Shown: piece by piece, positions 26,618-32,825 of the stretch
Numbering within the stretch: position 1 is the stretch's first letter
How the letters are laid out: the number at the start of each line of letters is the position of its first letter
Origin: Flavobacteriaceae bacterium
GTDB taxonomy: Bacteria; Bacteroidota; Bacteroidia; Flavobacteriales; Flavobacteriaceae
DNA length: 32,825 nt
NCBI GenBank assembly: GCA_021648755.1
Contig: JAKISG010000026.1
Location: forward strand, 1 to 32,825
Reading direction: 5' to 3'
Translations under genes and position numbers: made by a program
The notes under the pieces: generated by a model
Told to the model about the DNA's origin: nothing
The model's input: the letters and a program-made list of their open reading frames with translations, nothing else
The model's database searches: none

Positions 26618-27403
26618 TTAATCAAAAATTTCATTCAATAATTTAGCTAAACGCAAACCGCCTTTTTGTAATTGCATTCTAACCGTTTTAAAATGATCAT
26701 AAGAATAACGATAACTCAATTTATGACCAGTTTCTGCAGACTCATAAACTTTTTTTGCTAAACTTTGAGACTCATAAACCCAATCTAAAACACTTCCTTT
26801 TTGATAATTTTTAATTTCCTTTTTAGATAAAAATTTAGTATTATTTGCTAATTCGATATAACTCATATTCCATTTTTTAATCATATCAGTATCCCAAACA
26901 CGATGCAAGTTACTACCTTTATTAAACCATTGTACTTGTATGGCATTTCCGCCTTTATCTTCGGAGCGCCCAATATGTAAAGGTTGGTGTAAGTCTCCAA
27001 TTAAATGAACTAACATTTTTAGATAAAACACCTTATCTTCTCTATGAAGTGTCGAATTGTTTTTTAAGATTTTTAGACAAGTCTCAATACCAGTAATTAA
27101 ATCGCCTTTTTTATTTTTTTTAGAATCCTTATAATCTGTATCAAACGGAAAATTAACATAATGCCAAGTATAAAATTTATTAAAATTCTTGTCTGATTTT
27201 ATTTCATCAGCATAAGTCGAAACAAAAGCTAAACTTTCTCCATTAAGAAGTTTGTCAATTTTACGTTTTACACTTTTTTTAAGATGTTTCTCTGCAATTT
27301 TACCAATAGTTCTATGTCCAGTTTTCCCCCAAGTAGGCTTAGTGTTCGCATAATTAGTTGTAAGAAAAGCAATTATTAAAATTAATAGAATTCTATATTT
27401 CAT
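26618..27403 (-). CDS. S1/P1 family nuclease, secreted
   Basis: This 261-aa protein has a signal peptide (residues 1-20). The trinuclear zinc site can be followed through the chain: Trp25 just after the cleavage region (WGKTGHR), His30, Asp66, His81 (WHYVNFP), His133 and Asp137 (HLIGDLHQPLH), His143, Asp149 with Asn153 (EDKGGN), and His167 and Asp171 (NLHRVWDTD). In fungal and plant enzymes the N-terminal Trp itself coordinates zinc. Here it would follow a short KPT or similar remnant, so the exact cleavage site matters. The enzyme degrades single-stranded DNA and RNA outside the cytoplasm, probably for phosphate or nucleotide scavenging. It is divergent from the sugar dehydrogenase gene. Confidence 0.94.
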   Translation of the reverse strand: MKYRILLILIIAFLTTNYANTKPTWGKTGHRTIGKIAEKHLKKSVKRKIDKLLNGESLAFVSTYADEIKSDKNFNKFYTWHYVNFPFDTDYKDSKKNKKGDLITGIETCLKILKNNSTLHREDKVFYLKMLVHLIGDLHQPLHIGRSEDKGGNAIQVQWFNKGSNLHRVWDTDMIKKWNMSYIELANNTKFLSKKEIKNYQKGSVLDWVYESQSLAKKVYESAETGHKLSYRYSYDHFKTVRMQLQKGGLRLAKLLNEIFD

Positions 27404-27513
27404 TGTGAAAAATTTTGTGCTAAAATAGAAATAAATTTACTATATTTACATATTGATATAAACTTTTAGGGTTTTTATATTGTAAAATGTTTTAGTAGTT
27501 CAATTTAAATACA

Positions 27514-28902
27514 ATGACAAAACAACTATTTATTTTATCGTTTTTATTATTTTCAGTTTTATTATTTTCACAAGATGTAAATGTTGAAGAATTTGCAACG
27601 GGTTTTGACAGCCCAATTAACATACAACATGCAGGAGATAATCGTTTGTTTATAGTAGAACAAGGTGGTATAATAAAAATTTTAAATGCAGACAGTTCTA
27701 CAAACGCAACACCGTTTTTAAATATCAATTCTATTGTGTCTTCAGGTGGTGAACGAGGTCTTTTAGGTCTTGCATTTCATCCAAATTATACAACAAATGG
27801 TTTCTTTTTTATAAACTATATAAATAATTCGGGTAATACAGTTATCGCAAGATATTCAGTAAGTGCTAATTCAAATGTAGCAGATTCAAGTTCAGCTCAA
27901 ATATTAATGACTATTGACCAACCTTATTCAAACCATAATGGCGGTTCTATAGTATTTGGTGCAGATGGTTATTTATATATCGGTATGGGTGATGGAGGAG
28001 GTGCAGGTGATTCAGATAATTATTCTCAAAATGGCAACTCTTTATTAGGAAAAATGTTACGTATTGAAGTTGGTGCAGCAGCAACATATTCAATTCCGAC
28101 AGATAACCCTTTTGTTAGTGATGCAACCGTACTCGATGAGATTTGGGCAATTGGAGTTCGTAATCCATGGAAATTTAGTTTTGATAAAACAAATAATGAT
28201 TTATGGATTGCAGATGTTGGTCAAGATGCATTTGAAGAAATAAACCATACTGTAGCAGGTAATAGCGGGTTAAATTACGGTTGGCGTTGTTATGAAGCTA
28301 ATGCACCATATAATACTTCTGGTTGTGACGATGCATCAAATTATACATTTCCTGTTGCTGAATATGCTCTTGGCGGAACTCCATATAAATGTGCAATAAC
28401 AGGAGGTTATGTATATAGAGGTTCTTTGTATCCTGACTTTGACGGCTTGTATTTTTTTGCAGACTATTGTAGTAGTGAAATAGGTACTGTTAACCCTAAT
28501 AATTCAAATCAAGTAATATTTAATAATGTATCTGTTTCAAGTAATATCTCAACATTTGGAGAAGATATTAATGGAGAACTTTATGTTGCAGGAATTGGTA
28601 ATGGTACAATATATAAAATAATAGATGAAACATTAAGCGTTGAAGATAATGTATTTATAGATGATATTTCAGTAAATCCAAACCCAACAAAAGGTGCTGT
28701 TTTTATTAAAAGTGAAAGTGGTAATTTTGAAATAGAAAATATACAGATATTTAATACTATAGGTAATAAAGTATTAGAGGTTAAAATTAATAATGTAATT
28801 GCCTATCAATTAGATTTAAATAATTTAAAGCAAGGCATATATTTTTTAAAAATACAATTAAACAATTTAGAATCGGTTGTTAAAAAACTAATAATTAAAT
28901 AA
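27514..28902 (+). CDS. Secreted PQQ-dependent-type sugar dehydrogenase with T9SS type A sorting domain
   Basis: This 462-aa protein has a signal peptide (about 1-19, ending LLFSQ). Residues about 25-375 form the six-bladed propeller of the soluble glucose/sorbosone dehydrogenase family (GSDH). It shows GERGLLGLAFHPNY, the NHNGGSIVFGADGYLYIGMGDGGGAGD block and GVRNPWKFSFD. PQQ use and sugar oxidation are inferred from the family; related HHIP-like proteins lack activity. Residues about 385-462 are a type A T9SS domain (VNPNPTKGAVFI, GIYFLKIQ, VVKKLIIK). This tail is clearly different from the three near-identical tails at 12-18 kb. A DUF4177 gene follows after only 3 bases. Confidence 0.93.
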   Translation: MTKQLFILSFLLFSVLLFSQDVNVEEFATGFDSPINIQHAGDNRLFIVEQGGIIKILNADSSTNATPFLNINSIVSSGGERGLLGLAFHPNYTTNGFFFINYINNSGNTVIARYSVSANSNVADSSSAQILMTIDQPYSNHNGGSIVFGADGYLYIGMGDGGGAGDSDNYSQNGNSLLGKMLRIEVGAAATYSIPTDNPFVSDATVLDEIWAIGVRNPWKFSFDKTNNDLWIADVGQDAFEEINHTVAGNSGLNYGWRCYEANAPYNTSGCDDASNYTFPVAEYALGGTPYKCAITGGYVYRGSLYPDFDGLYFFADYCSSEIGTVNPNNSNQVIFNNVSVSSNISTFGEDINGELYVAGIGNGTIYKIIDETLSVEDNVFIDDISVNPNPTKGAVFIKSESGNFEIENIQIFNTIGNKVLEVKINNVIAYQLDLNNLKQGIYFLKIQLNNLESVVKKLIIK

Positions 28903-28905
28903 CGA

Positions 28906-29076
28906 ATGAAAGAATATAAATTAATTAAACAACCAGGTACAACAGTAAGAAAAGATCAAGATTTTGAAGACCTATTAAATAGTTATGCTAATTCTGGTTG
29001 GCGAGTAATTAATATTTTTACACATAGAGGATTTTTAAAAGCAATTATAGAAAGAGAAAAGAAGTTAGTTAGTTAA
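28906..29076 (+). CDS. DUF4177-like small protein, 56 aa
   Basis: A short complete frame, ATG at 28906 and TAA at 29074. The translation begins MKEYKLIKQP and has the pattern FEDLLNSYANSGWRVINI followed by a strand with EREKK. This is the layout of DUF4177 proteins: a strand, then a helix ending in GWR/GWE-V, then a strand. The family is widespread and of unknown function. It is soluble and cytoplasmic. It starts 3 bases after the dehydrogenase stop and probably shares its mRNA. A strong hairpin terminator follows at 29108-29142. Confidence 0.8.
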   Translation: MKEYKLIKQPGTTVRKDQDFEDLLNSYANSGWRVINIFTHRGFLKAIIEREKKLVS

Positions 29077-29107
29077 TAAAAAACATGAATAGTACATATA
29101 TATAAAC

Positions 29108-29142
29108 AAAAAAGCAACCAAATCTAGTTGCTTTCTTATTTT
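29108..29142. terminator. Bidirectional intrinsic terminator
   Basis: AAAGCAAC (29111-29118) pairs with GTTGCTTT (29127-29134) around the 8-base loop CAAATCTA. A-rich sequence lies before it and T-rich sequence (CTTATTTTTA) after it. It sits between the convergent DUF4177 and rplT genes and can serve both strands. Confidence 0.8.
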
Positions 29143-29168
29143 TATAGTAAGAAATATTTTTATAAAGA

Positions 29169-29513
29169 CTAATTTACTTTATCAATAATTGCTTTAAAAG
29201 TATCAGGGTGATTCATTGCTAAATCTGCTAATACTTTTCTGTTTAAGTCAATATTGTTTGCCTTAACCTTCCCCATAAATTGAGAATAAGACAAACCATT
29301 TAATCTTGCACCAGCGTTAATACGTTGAATCCATAAACCACGAAAGTTTCTTTTGTTGTTTTTACGGTCACGGTAGGCATAAGCCATTCCTTTATCAACT
29401 GCATTTTTGGCTACGGTATAAACATTTTTACGTCTTCCGAAATAACCTTTTGCTAGTTTTAATATTTTTTTTCTACGAGCTCTTTTTGCTACTGAATTTA
29501 CTGATCTTGGCAT
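29169..29513 (-). CDS. rplT: 50S ribosomal protein L20
   Basis: This 114-aa basic protein has the L20 signature: MPRSVNSVAKRARRKKILKL, then GYFGRRKN, YAYRDRKNNKRNFRGLWIQRINAGAR and the C-terminal NHPDTFKAIIDKV. L20 is an early assembly protein of the large subunit that binds 23S rRNA. In several bacteria it also represses its own operon by binding the mRNA. It is the last gene of thrS-infC-rpmI-rplT, separated from rpmI by an unusually long, structured spacer (see 29530-29573 and 29612-29627). Confidence 0.98.
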   Translation of the reverse strand: MPRSVNSVAKRARRKKILKLAKGYFGRRKNVYTVAKNAVDKGMAYAYRDRKNNKRNFRGLWIQRINAGARLNGLSYSQFMGKVKANNIDLNRKVLADLAMNHPDTFKAIIDKVN

Positions 29514-29529
29514 TTTACATTAGATTTTT

Positions 29530-29573
29530 TATGTTAGGCAGTTCTTAGAACATTTCGCTTTAGCACTAACATA
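29530..29573 (-). promoter_or_regulatory. Possible structured leader just upstream of rplT
   Basis: An 8-bp perfect inverted repeat, TATGTTAG (29530-29537) and CTAACATA (29566-29573), encloses a second small palindrome (TTCTTAGAA, 29542-29550). The hairpin ends 16 bases before the rplT start codon, so it could affect ribosome access. L20 autoregulation through mRNA structure is known in other bacteria. That this hairpin does so here is inference. Confidence 0.35.
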
Positions 29574-29611
29574 CGGTTAATTATTTCCTATTTAATACTA
29601 TTATAACCCAA

Positions 29612-29627
29612 AACCCTTTGCAGGGTT
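29612..29627 (-). terminator. Hairpin just after rpmI (attenuator or processing site)
   Basis: AACCCT (29612-29617) and AGGGTT (29622-29627) form a perfect 6-bp stem with a 4-base loop, 11 bases past the rpmI stop. On the minus strand it is followed by TTGGGTTATAATAG, which is not a proper U-tract. Partial termination, RNA processing or mRNA stabilisation are all possible. Confidence 0.35.
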
Positions 29628-29638
29628 AAATTTTAAGG

Positions 29639-29836
29639 CTATTTAAGACAAAGTTGTTGTTTGATATTCGCTTTATCAGCCTTGTGGACTAATGTCGTAT
29701 GTGTCAATTTTAACTTTCTTTTCTTACTTTTCTTAGTCAAAATATGACTTTTAAAAGCGTGTTTTCTTTTTAATTTACCAGAGCCAGTAACTTTAAATCG
29801 CTTCTTGGCACTAGATTTAGTTTTCATTTTTGGCAT
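29639..29836 (-). CDS. rpmI: 50S ribosomal protein L35
   Basis: This 65-aa, very basic protein starts MPKMKTKSSAKKRFKVTGSG and has KRKHAFKSHILTKKSKKRK in the middle, the L35 signature. The length is normal. It is the third gene of the thrS-infC-rpmI-rplT operon, 63 bases after infC. Confidence 0.98.
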   Translation of the reverse strand: MPKMKTKSSAKKRFKVTGSGKLKRKHAFKSHILTKKSKKRKLKLTHTTLVHKADKANIKQQLCLK

Positions 29837-29899
29837 TTTCTTCCTGTTTTAATTATTACTTACTATTCTTACTATTGTTTTCTAAATTACTGAACGGAG

Positions 29900-30463
29900 T
29901 TATTTCTTTTTCTTAGGAGCAAGGAACATCGTCATACGTTTTCCTTGTAATATCGGCATTTGTTCAACTTTACCAACCTCTTCTAAATCTTGCGCTAGCC
30001 TTAATAAAAGTATTTGCCCTTGTTCTTTAAATATAATAGACCTTCCTTTAAAAAATACAAACGCTTTTAATTTAGCACCATCTCTTAAAAATTTCTCTGC
30101 ATGTTTCTTTTTAAACTGATAATCATGATCATCAGTTTGAGGACCAAAACGTATTTCTTTAATAATAACTTTAGTTGTTTTTGCCTTTAAAGCTTTTTCG
30201 CGCTTCTTTTCCTCATATAAAAACTTTTTATAGTCCATTATTTTACAGACAGGAGGATTTGCATTTGGAGAGATCTCAACTAAATCTAACTCAAACTCAA
30301 TAGACATTGCCTTGGCTTTTGCAATTTCGTAAATACCAACTTCAACATTGTCACCTACTAGACGTACTTCAGGAGTGCGAATTATTTTACCGTTAATTCG
30401 GTGTTTGTCCTCTTTAAAAACCCTTCCAGGTCCTCTTCTGCTTCTTTTTCTTCGTATTGCTAT
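29900..30463 (-). CDS. infC: Translation initiation factor IF-3, probable ATA start
   Basis: IF-3 (187 aa with this start) prevents premature joining of ribosomal subunits and checks the start codon. The C-domain is clear: KEIRFGPQTDDHDYQFKKKHAEKFL, FKGRSIIFKEQGQILLLRLAQDL and GKRMTMFLAPKKKK. The first ATG in frame (30307) would remove most of the N-domain, including HRINGKIIRTPEVRLVGDNVEVGIY, which is plainly in frame upstream. Reading back, the sequence reaches (M)AIRRKRSRRGPG, the usual flavobacterial IF-3 opening, with ATA at 30463-30461 as start. An in-frame TAA lies at 30478-30476, and the only other candidate start is ATT at 30475. Rare starts are a hallmark of infC and allow autoregulation. 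thrS ends 44 bases upstream. Confidence 0.93.
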   Translation of the reverse strand: MAIRRKRSRRGPGRVFKEDKHRINGKIIRTPEVRLVGDNVEVGIYEIAKAKAMSIEFELDLVEISPNANPPVCKIMDYKKFLYEEKKREKALKAKTTKVIIKEIRFGPQTDDHDYQFKKKHAEKFLRDGAKLKAFVFFKGRSIIFKEQGQILLLRLAQDLEEVGKVEQMPILQGKRMTMFLAPKKKK

Positions 30464-30507
30464 GGCTAAAAAAATTTATTACTTTAAACTAATAAAGCGG
30501 ATTATAC

Positions 30508-32448
30508 TTAAAACTGCTCTAAAACAGCCACTACTTCTTTGTTAATTAATGATGAAAAATCTTTTACACTAAACGTCCCAATGTCGCCTTCACCATGTTT
30601 TCTTACTGAAATTACACCATTGTTTTCTTCCTTTTCACCAATAATTAGCATAAAAGGAATTTTACTCATTTCAGCATCTCGTATCTTTCTACCAATCTTT
30701 TCATTTCTATCATCCACGAGGGCGCGAATTTCGGAATTTTCTAACAAATTTAAAACTTTTTTCGTATATATTTCATATTTTTCACTAATTGGCAGTAAAA
30801 TTACCTGTTCAGGCATCAACCAAAGCGGAAAATTACCACCAGTATGCTCTAATAAAATAGCGATAAAACGCTCCATTGATCCAAAAGGCGCGCGATGTAT
30901 CATTACAGGAGTGTGTAATTGATTGTCAGACCCTTTATATGAAAGGTTAAATCGTTCAGGTAAATTGTAATCTACTTGAATAGTTCCCAATTGCCAAGAC
31001 CTACCTAGGACATCTTTAACCATAAAATCTAACTTAGGACCATAAAATGCAGCTTCACCATACTTTACAATATAATCTAAATTTTTGTCTTTAACAGCTT
31101 TTAAAATAGCATCTTCTGCTTTTTTCCAATTTTCATCACTTCCTATGTATTTATTTTTTTTGTCAGAATCTCTCAATGAAACTTGAGTTTGAAAATTCTC
31201 AAAACCTAAAGCCTTAAAAACATACAAAACTAAATCTATTACATTTTTAAACTCTTGATCTAACTGTTCTGGCGTACAAAATATATGAGCATCATCTTGA
31301 GTAAAGCACCTTACTCTAGTTAGTCCATGTAATTCACCACTTTGTTCATATCTATAAACGGTTCCAAACTCAGCAAATCGTTTAGGTAAATCTTTATACG
31401 AATAAGGTTTGGTGTTAAAAATTTCACAATGATGGGGGCAATTCATAGGTTTTAATAAATACTCCTCACCATCCTTTGGAGTACCAATGGTTTGAAAACT
31501 ATCTTCACCATATTTTTCATAGTGACCAGAGATCTTATACAATTCAATGTTGCCAATATGCGGAGTGATTACCATTTCATAACCAGCCTTTTTTTGTGCT
31601 TTTTTTAAAAATTGTTCTAGACGTTCTCTTAAAGCGGCGCCTTTTGGTAGCCATAAAGGTAAACCTTGTCCAACTCTAGGTGAAAAAGTAAACAACTCTA
31701 ACTCTTTACCTAATTTTCTATGGTCACGTTTTTTTGCTTCCTCTAAAAGAGCAAGATACTCTTTTAGATCTTTTTGTTTCGGAAAAGAAATTCCATAAAC
31801 ACGTGTTAACTGTTTATTTTTCTCATCACCACGCCAATATGCACCAGCAACACTCATTATCTTCATAGCTTTTAAAATTCCAGTATCTGGAATATGACCG
31901 CCACGGCATAAATCAGTAAAATCTGCATGATCACAAAAAGATATAGTGCCATCTTCTAAATTTTCAATTAGTTCAACTTTAAATTCATTATTTTGGTCCT
32001 TGTAATAGTCAAGCGCTTCTTTTTTAGAAACTTGACGCATTTTAAATTCAAATTTATGACGTGCAAACTCTAAAAATTGTTTTTCAAGTTTACCAAAATC
32101 ATTATCAGTAAGTATAGATTCATTAAAATCTACATCATAATAAAAACCGTTATCAATTGCAGGACCAATCGTTAATTTAGCATTAGGGTAAAAATGCAAG
32201 ATAGTTTGCGCTAAAACATGAGCAGACGAATGCCAAAAAGCTTTTTTTCCTAAATCGTCCTTCCACGTATATAAAATGAGCGTACCATCTTTGGTTAATT
32301 GAGTAGTCGTTTCTACTATTTCATTATTAAACGAAGCTGAAATAACATTTCTAGCAAAGCCTTCACTAATATCTTTAGCAACATCCATTGGTGTGCTATT
32401 CATTTTCATTTCTCTTACCGAACCATCTGGTAACTTAATCTGTATCAT
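30508..32448 (-). CDS. thrS: Threonyl-tRNA synthetase
   Basis: This 646-aa class II synthetase charges tRNA-Thr. Domains in order are the N-terminal TGS domain (residues about 1-62), the editing/SAD domain (about 70-225, with HSSAHVLAQ and CRGGH), the catalytic core (about 270-535) and the anticodon-binding domain (about 545-640). Core motifs are visible: the zinc-binding MNCPHHC, motif 2 with FGTVYRYEQSGELHGLTRVR, and motif 3 with HRAPFGSMERFIAILLEH. The length is normal and the start MIQIKLPDGSVREM is typical. It is the first gene of the thrS-infC-rpmI-rplT operon. Confidence 0.98.
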   Translation of the reverse strand: MIQIKLPDGSVREMKMNSTPMDVAKDISEGFARNVISASFNNEIVETTTQLTKDGTLILYTWKDDLGKKAFWHSSAHVLAQTILHFYPNAKLTIGPAIDNGFYYDVDFNESILTDNDFGKLEKQFLEFARHKFEFKMRQVSKKEALDYYKDQNNEFKVELIENLEDGTISFCDHADFTDLCRGGHIPDTGILKAMKIMSVAGAYWRGDEKNKQLTRVYGISFPKQKDLKEYLALLEEAKKRDHRKLGKELELFTFSPRVGQGLPLWLPKGAALRERLEQFLKKAQKKAGYEMVITPHIGNIELYKISGHYEKYGEDSFQTIGTPKDGEEYLLKPMNCPHHCEIFNTKPYSYKDLPKRFAEFGTVYRYEQSGELHGLTRVRCFTQDDAHIFCTPEQLDQEFKNVIDLVLYVFKALGFENFQTQVSLRDSDKKNKYIGSDENWKKAEDAILKAVKDKNLDYIVKYGEAAFYGPKLDFMVKDVLGRSWQLGTIQVDYNLPERFNLSYKGSDNQLHTPVMIHRAPFGSMERFIAILLEHTGGNFPLWLMPEQVILLPISEKYEIYTKKVLNLLENSEIRALVDDRNEKIGRKIRDAEMSKIPFMLIIGEKEENNGVISVRKHGEGDIGTFSVKDFSSLINKEVVAVLEQF

Positions 32449-32825
32449 ATCCTAATTTAAAAATGCAAATATATTTAAACTCCTATTATATATAAGCATA
32501 ATTTCCTCAATATTTATTTGTGAATTTAATTTAAGGAAAAGACATAATAACACCTCTAAATTTTATCCAAACGAGTTCAATAATTAAAGTAGTTGTAAAA
32601 CTGTAACTTCAGCAATCGAAAATAGTTGAAAATAATTAAGTTTTTGAAGGGCTTTAAATCAAAAATAAGGTTATGGCAAAGAAATTCATACTTAAATTTA
32701 TTCATTTTTTTTAGTTTGACAATAAAAAACAAGTTGTATCATTCTAACAATCATTAGATTGTATTTTATTTTAATAAAACTGGAAAAATAATCACAAATA
32801 AACTTGTTTGGTTACAAAAAGGTTT
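32449..32825. other. Upstream region of thrS, no gene seen
   Basis: In these 377 bases I find no open frame longer than a few codons, no tRNA-like cloverleaf with a GTTCGAATCC-type arm, and no T-box-like structure. It holds a candidate thrS promoter box next to the start codon and otherwise AT-rich DNA up to the window edge. Confidence 0.6.
32466..32473 (-). promoter_or_regulatory. Candidate -7 promoter box for thrS
   Basis: The minus strand reads TATATTTG, matching TAnnTTTG, 17 bases before the thrS ATG. The leader would be very short, and no -33 TTG is found at the usual distance, so another promoter further right is possible. Confidence 0.3.

Noticed and set aside
30348..30922. Plus-strand open frames over infC and thrS (30348-30545, 30539-30922)
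   Set aside because: They are opposite strongly conserved translation genes and have no recognisable protein features.
32449..32825. tRNA gene or T-box leader upstream of thrS
   Set aside because: No cloverleaf arms, no TTCGA-type loop and no specifier-like structure were found by eye; T-boxes are also not expected in Bacteroidota.

Overview
The window comes from a low-GC member of the Bacteroidota, most likely family Flavobacteriaceae. The main reasons are four secreted proteins with type IX secretion (T9SS) type A C-terminal sorting domains, a GldN-like T9SS/gliding protein, a DUF5686 outer-membrane protein, TAnnTTTG-type promoter boxes, very AT-rich spacers, and Era, IF3 and L20 sequences of flavobacterial type. 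No rRNA, tRNA, CRISPR array, transposase or prophage gene was recognised.

Left part (1-12.1 kb): the truncated start of an unknown minus-strand gene; a conserved 481-aa cytoplasmic protein of uncertain function; a metallo-beta-lactamase-fold hydrolase; an orphan GldN-like protein; a DUF5686 outer-membrane protein; a small secreted beta-barrel protein; the GTPase Era; a CurA-like NADP-dependent oxidoreductase; an AI-2E family membrane protein; and an M3 peptidyl-dipeptidase lipoprotein. The spacer between the last two (9786-9952) holds nested inverted repeats and a repeated motif that no gene explains.

Centre (12.2-21.6 kb): an apparent three-gene minus-strand operon of large secreted proteins. 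In transcription order these are a 1365-aa protein with one CXXCH haem-binding motif and a LamG-like domain, a 907-aa right-handed beta-helix protein, and an 805-aa Asp-box beta-propeller protein. Their functional parts are unrelated, but all three end in the same T9SS sorting domain. It is identical in protein over 77-92 residues and almost identical in DNA, which points to recent duplication or gene conversion of a 'secretion tail' cassette. This is the most unusual part of the window.

Right part (21.8-32.8 kb): a minus-strand run of DUF389 membrane protein, mannose-1-phosphate guanylyltransferase, SprT-like metalloprotein, short-chain dehydrogenase, VanX-type D-Ala-D-Ala dipeptidase and S1/P1 nuclease. 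A plus-strand pair follows: a secreted PQQ-dependent-type sugar dehydrogenase with a T9SS tail and a tiny DUF4177 gene. A clear shared terminator separates this pair from the classical translation operon thrS-infC-rpmI-rplT, read leftward. infC probably starts at a non-AUG codon (ATA), and the rpmI-rplT spacer can form hairpins that may be regulatory. The last 377 bases, upstream of thrS, contain no recognisable gene.
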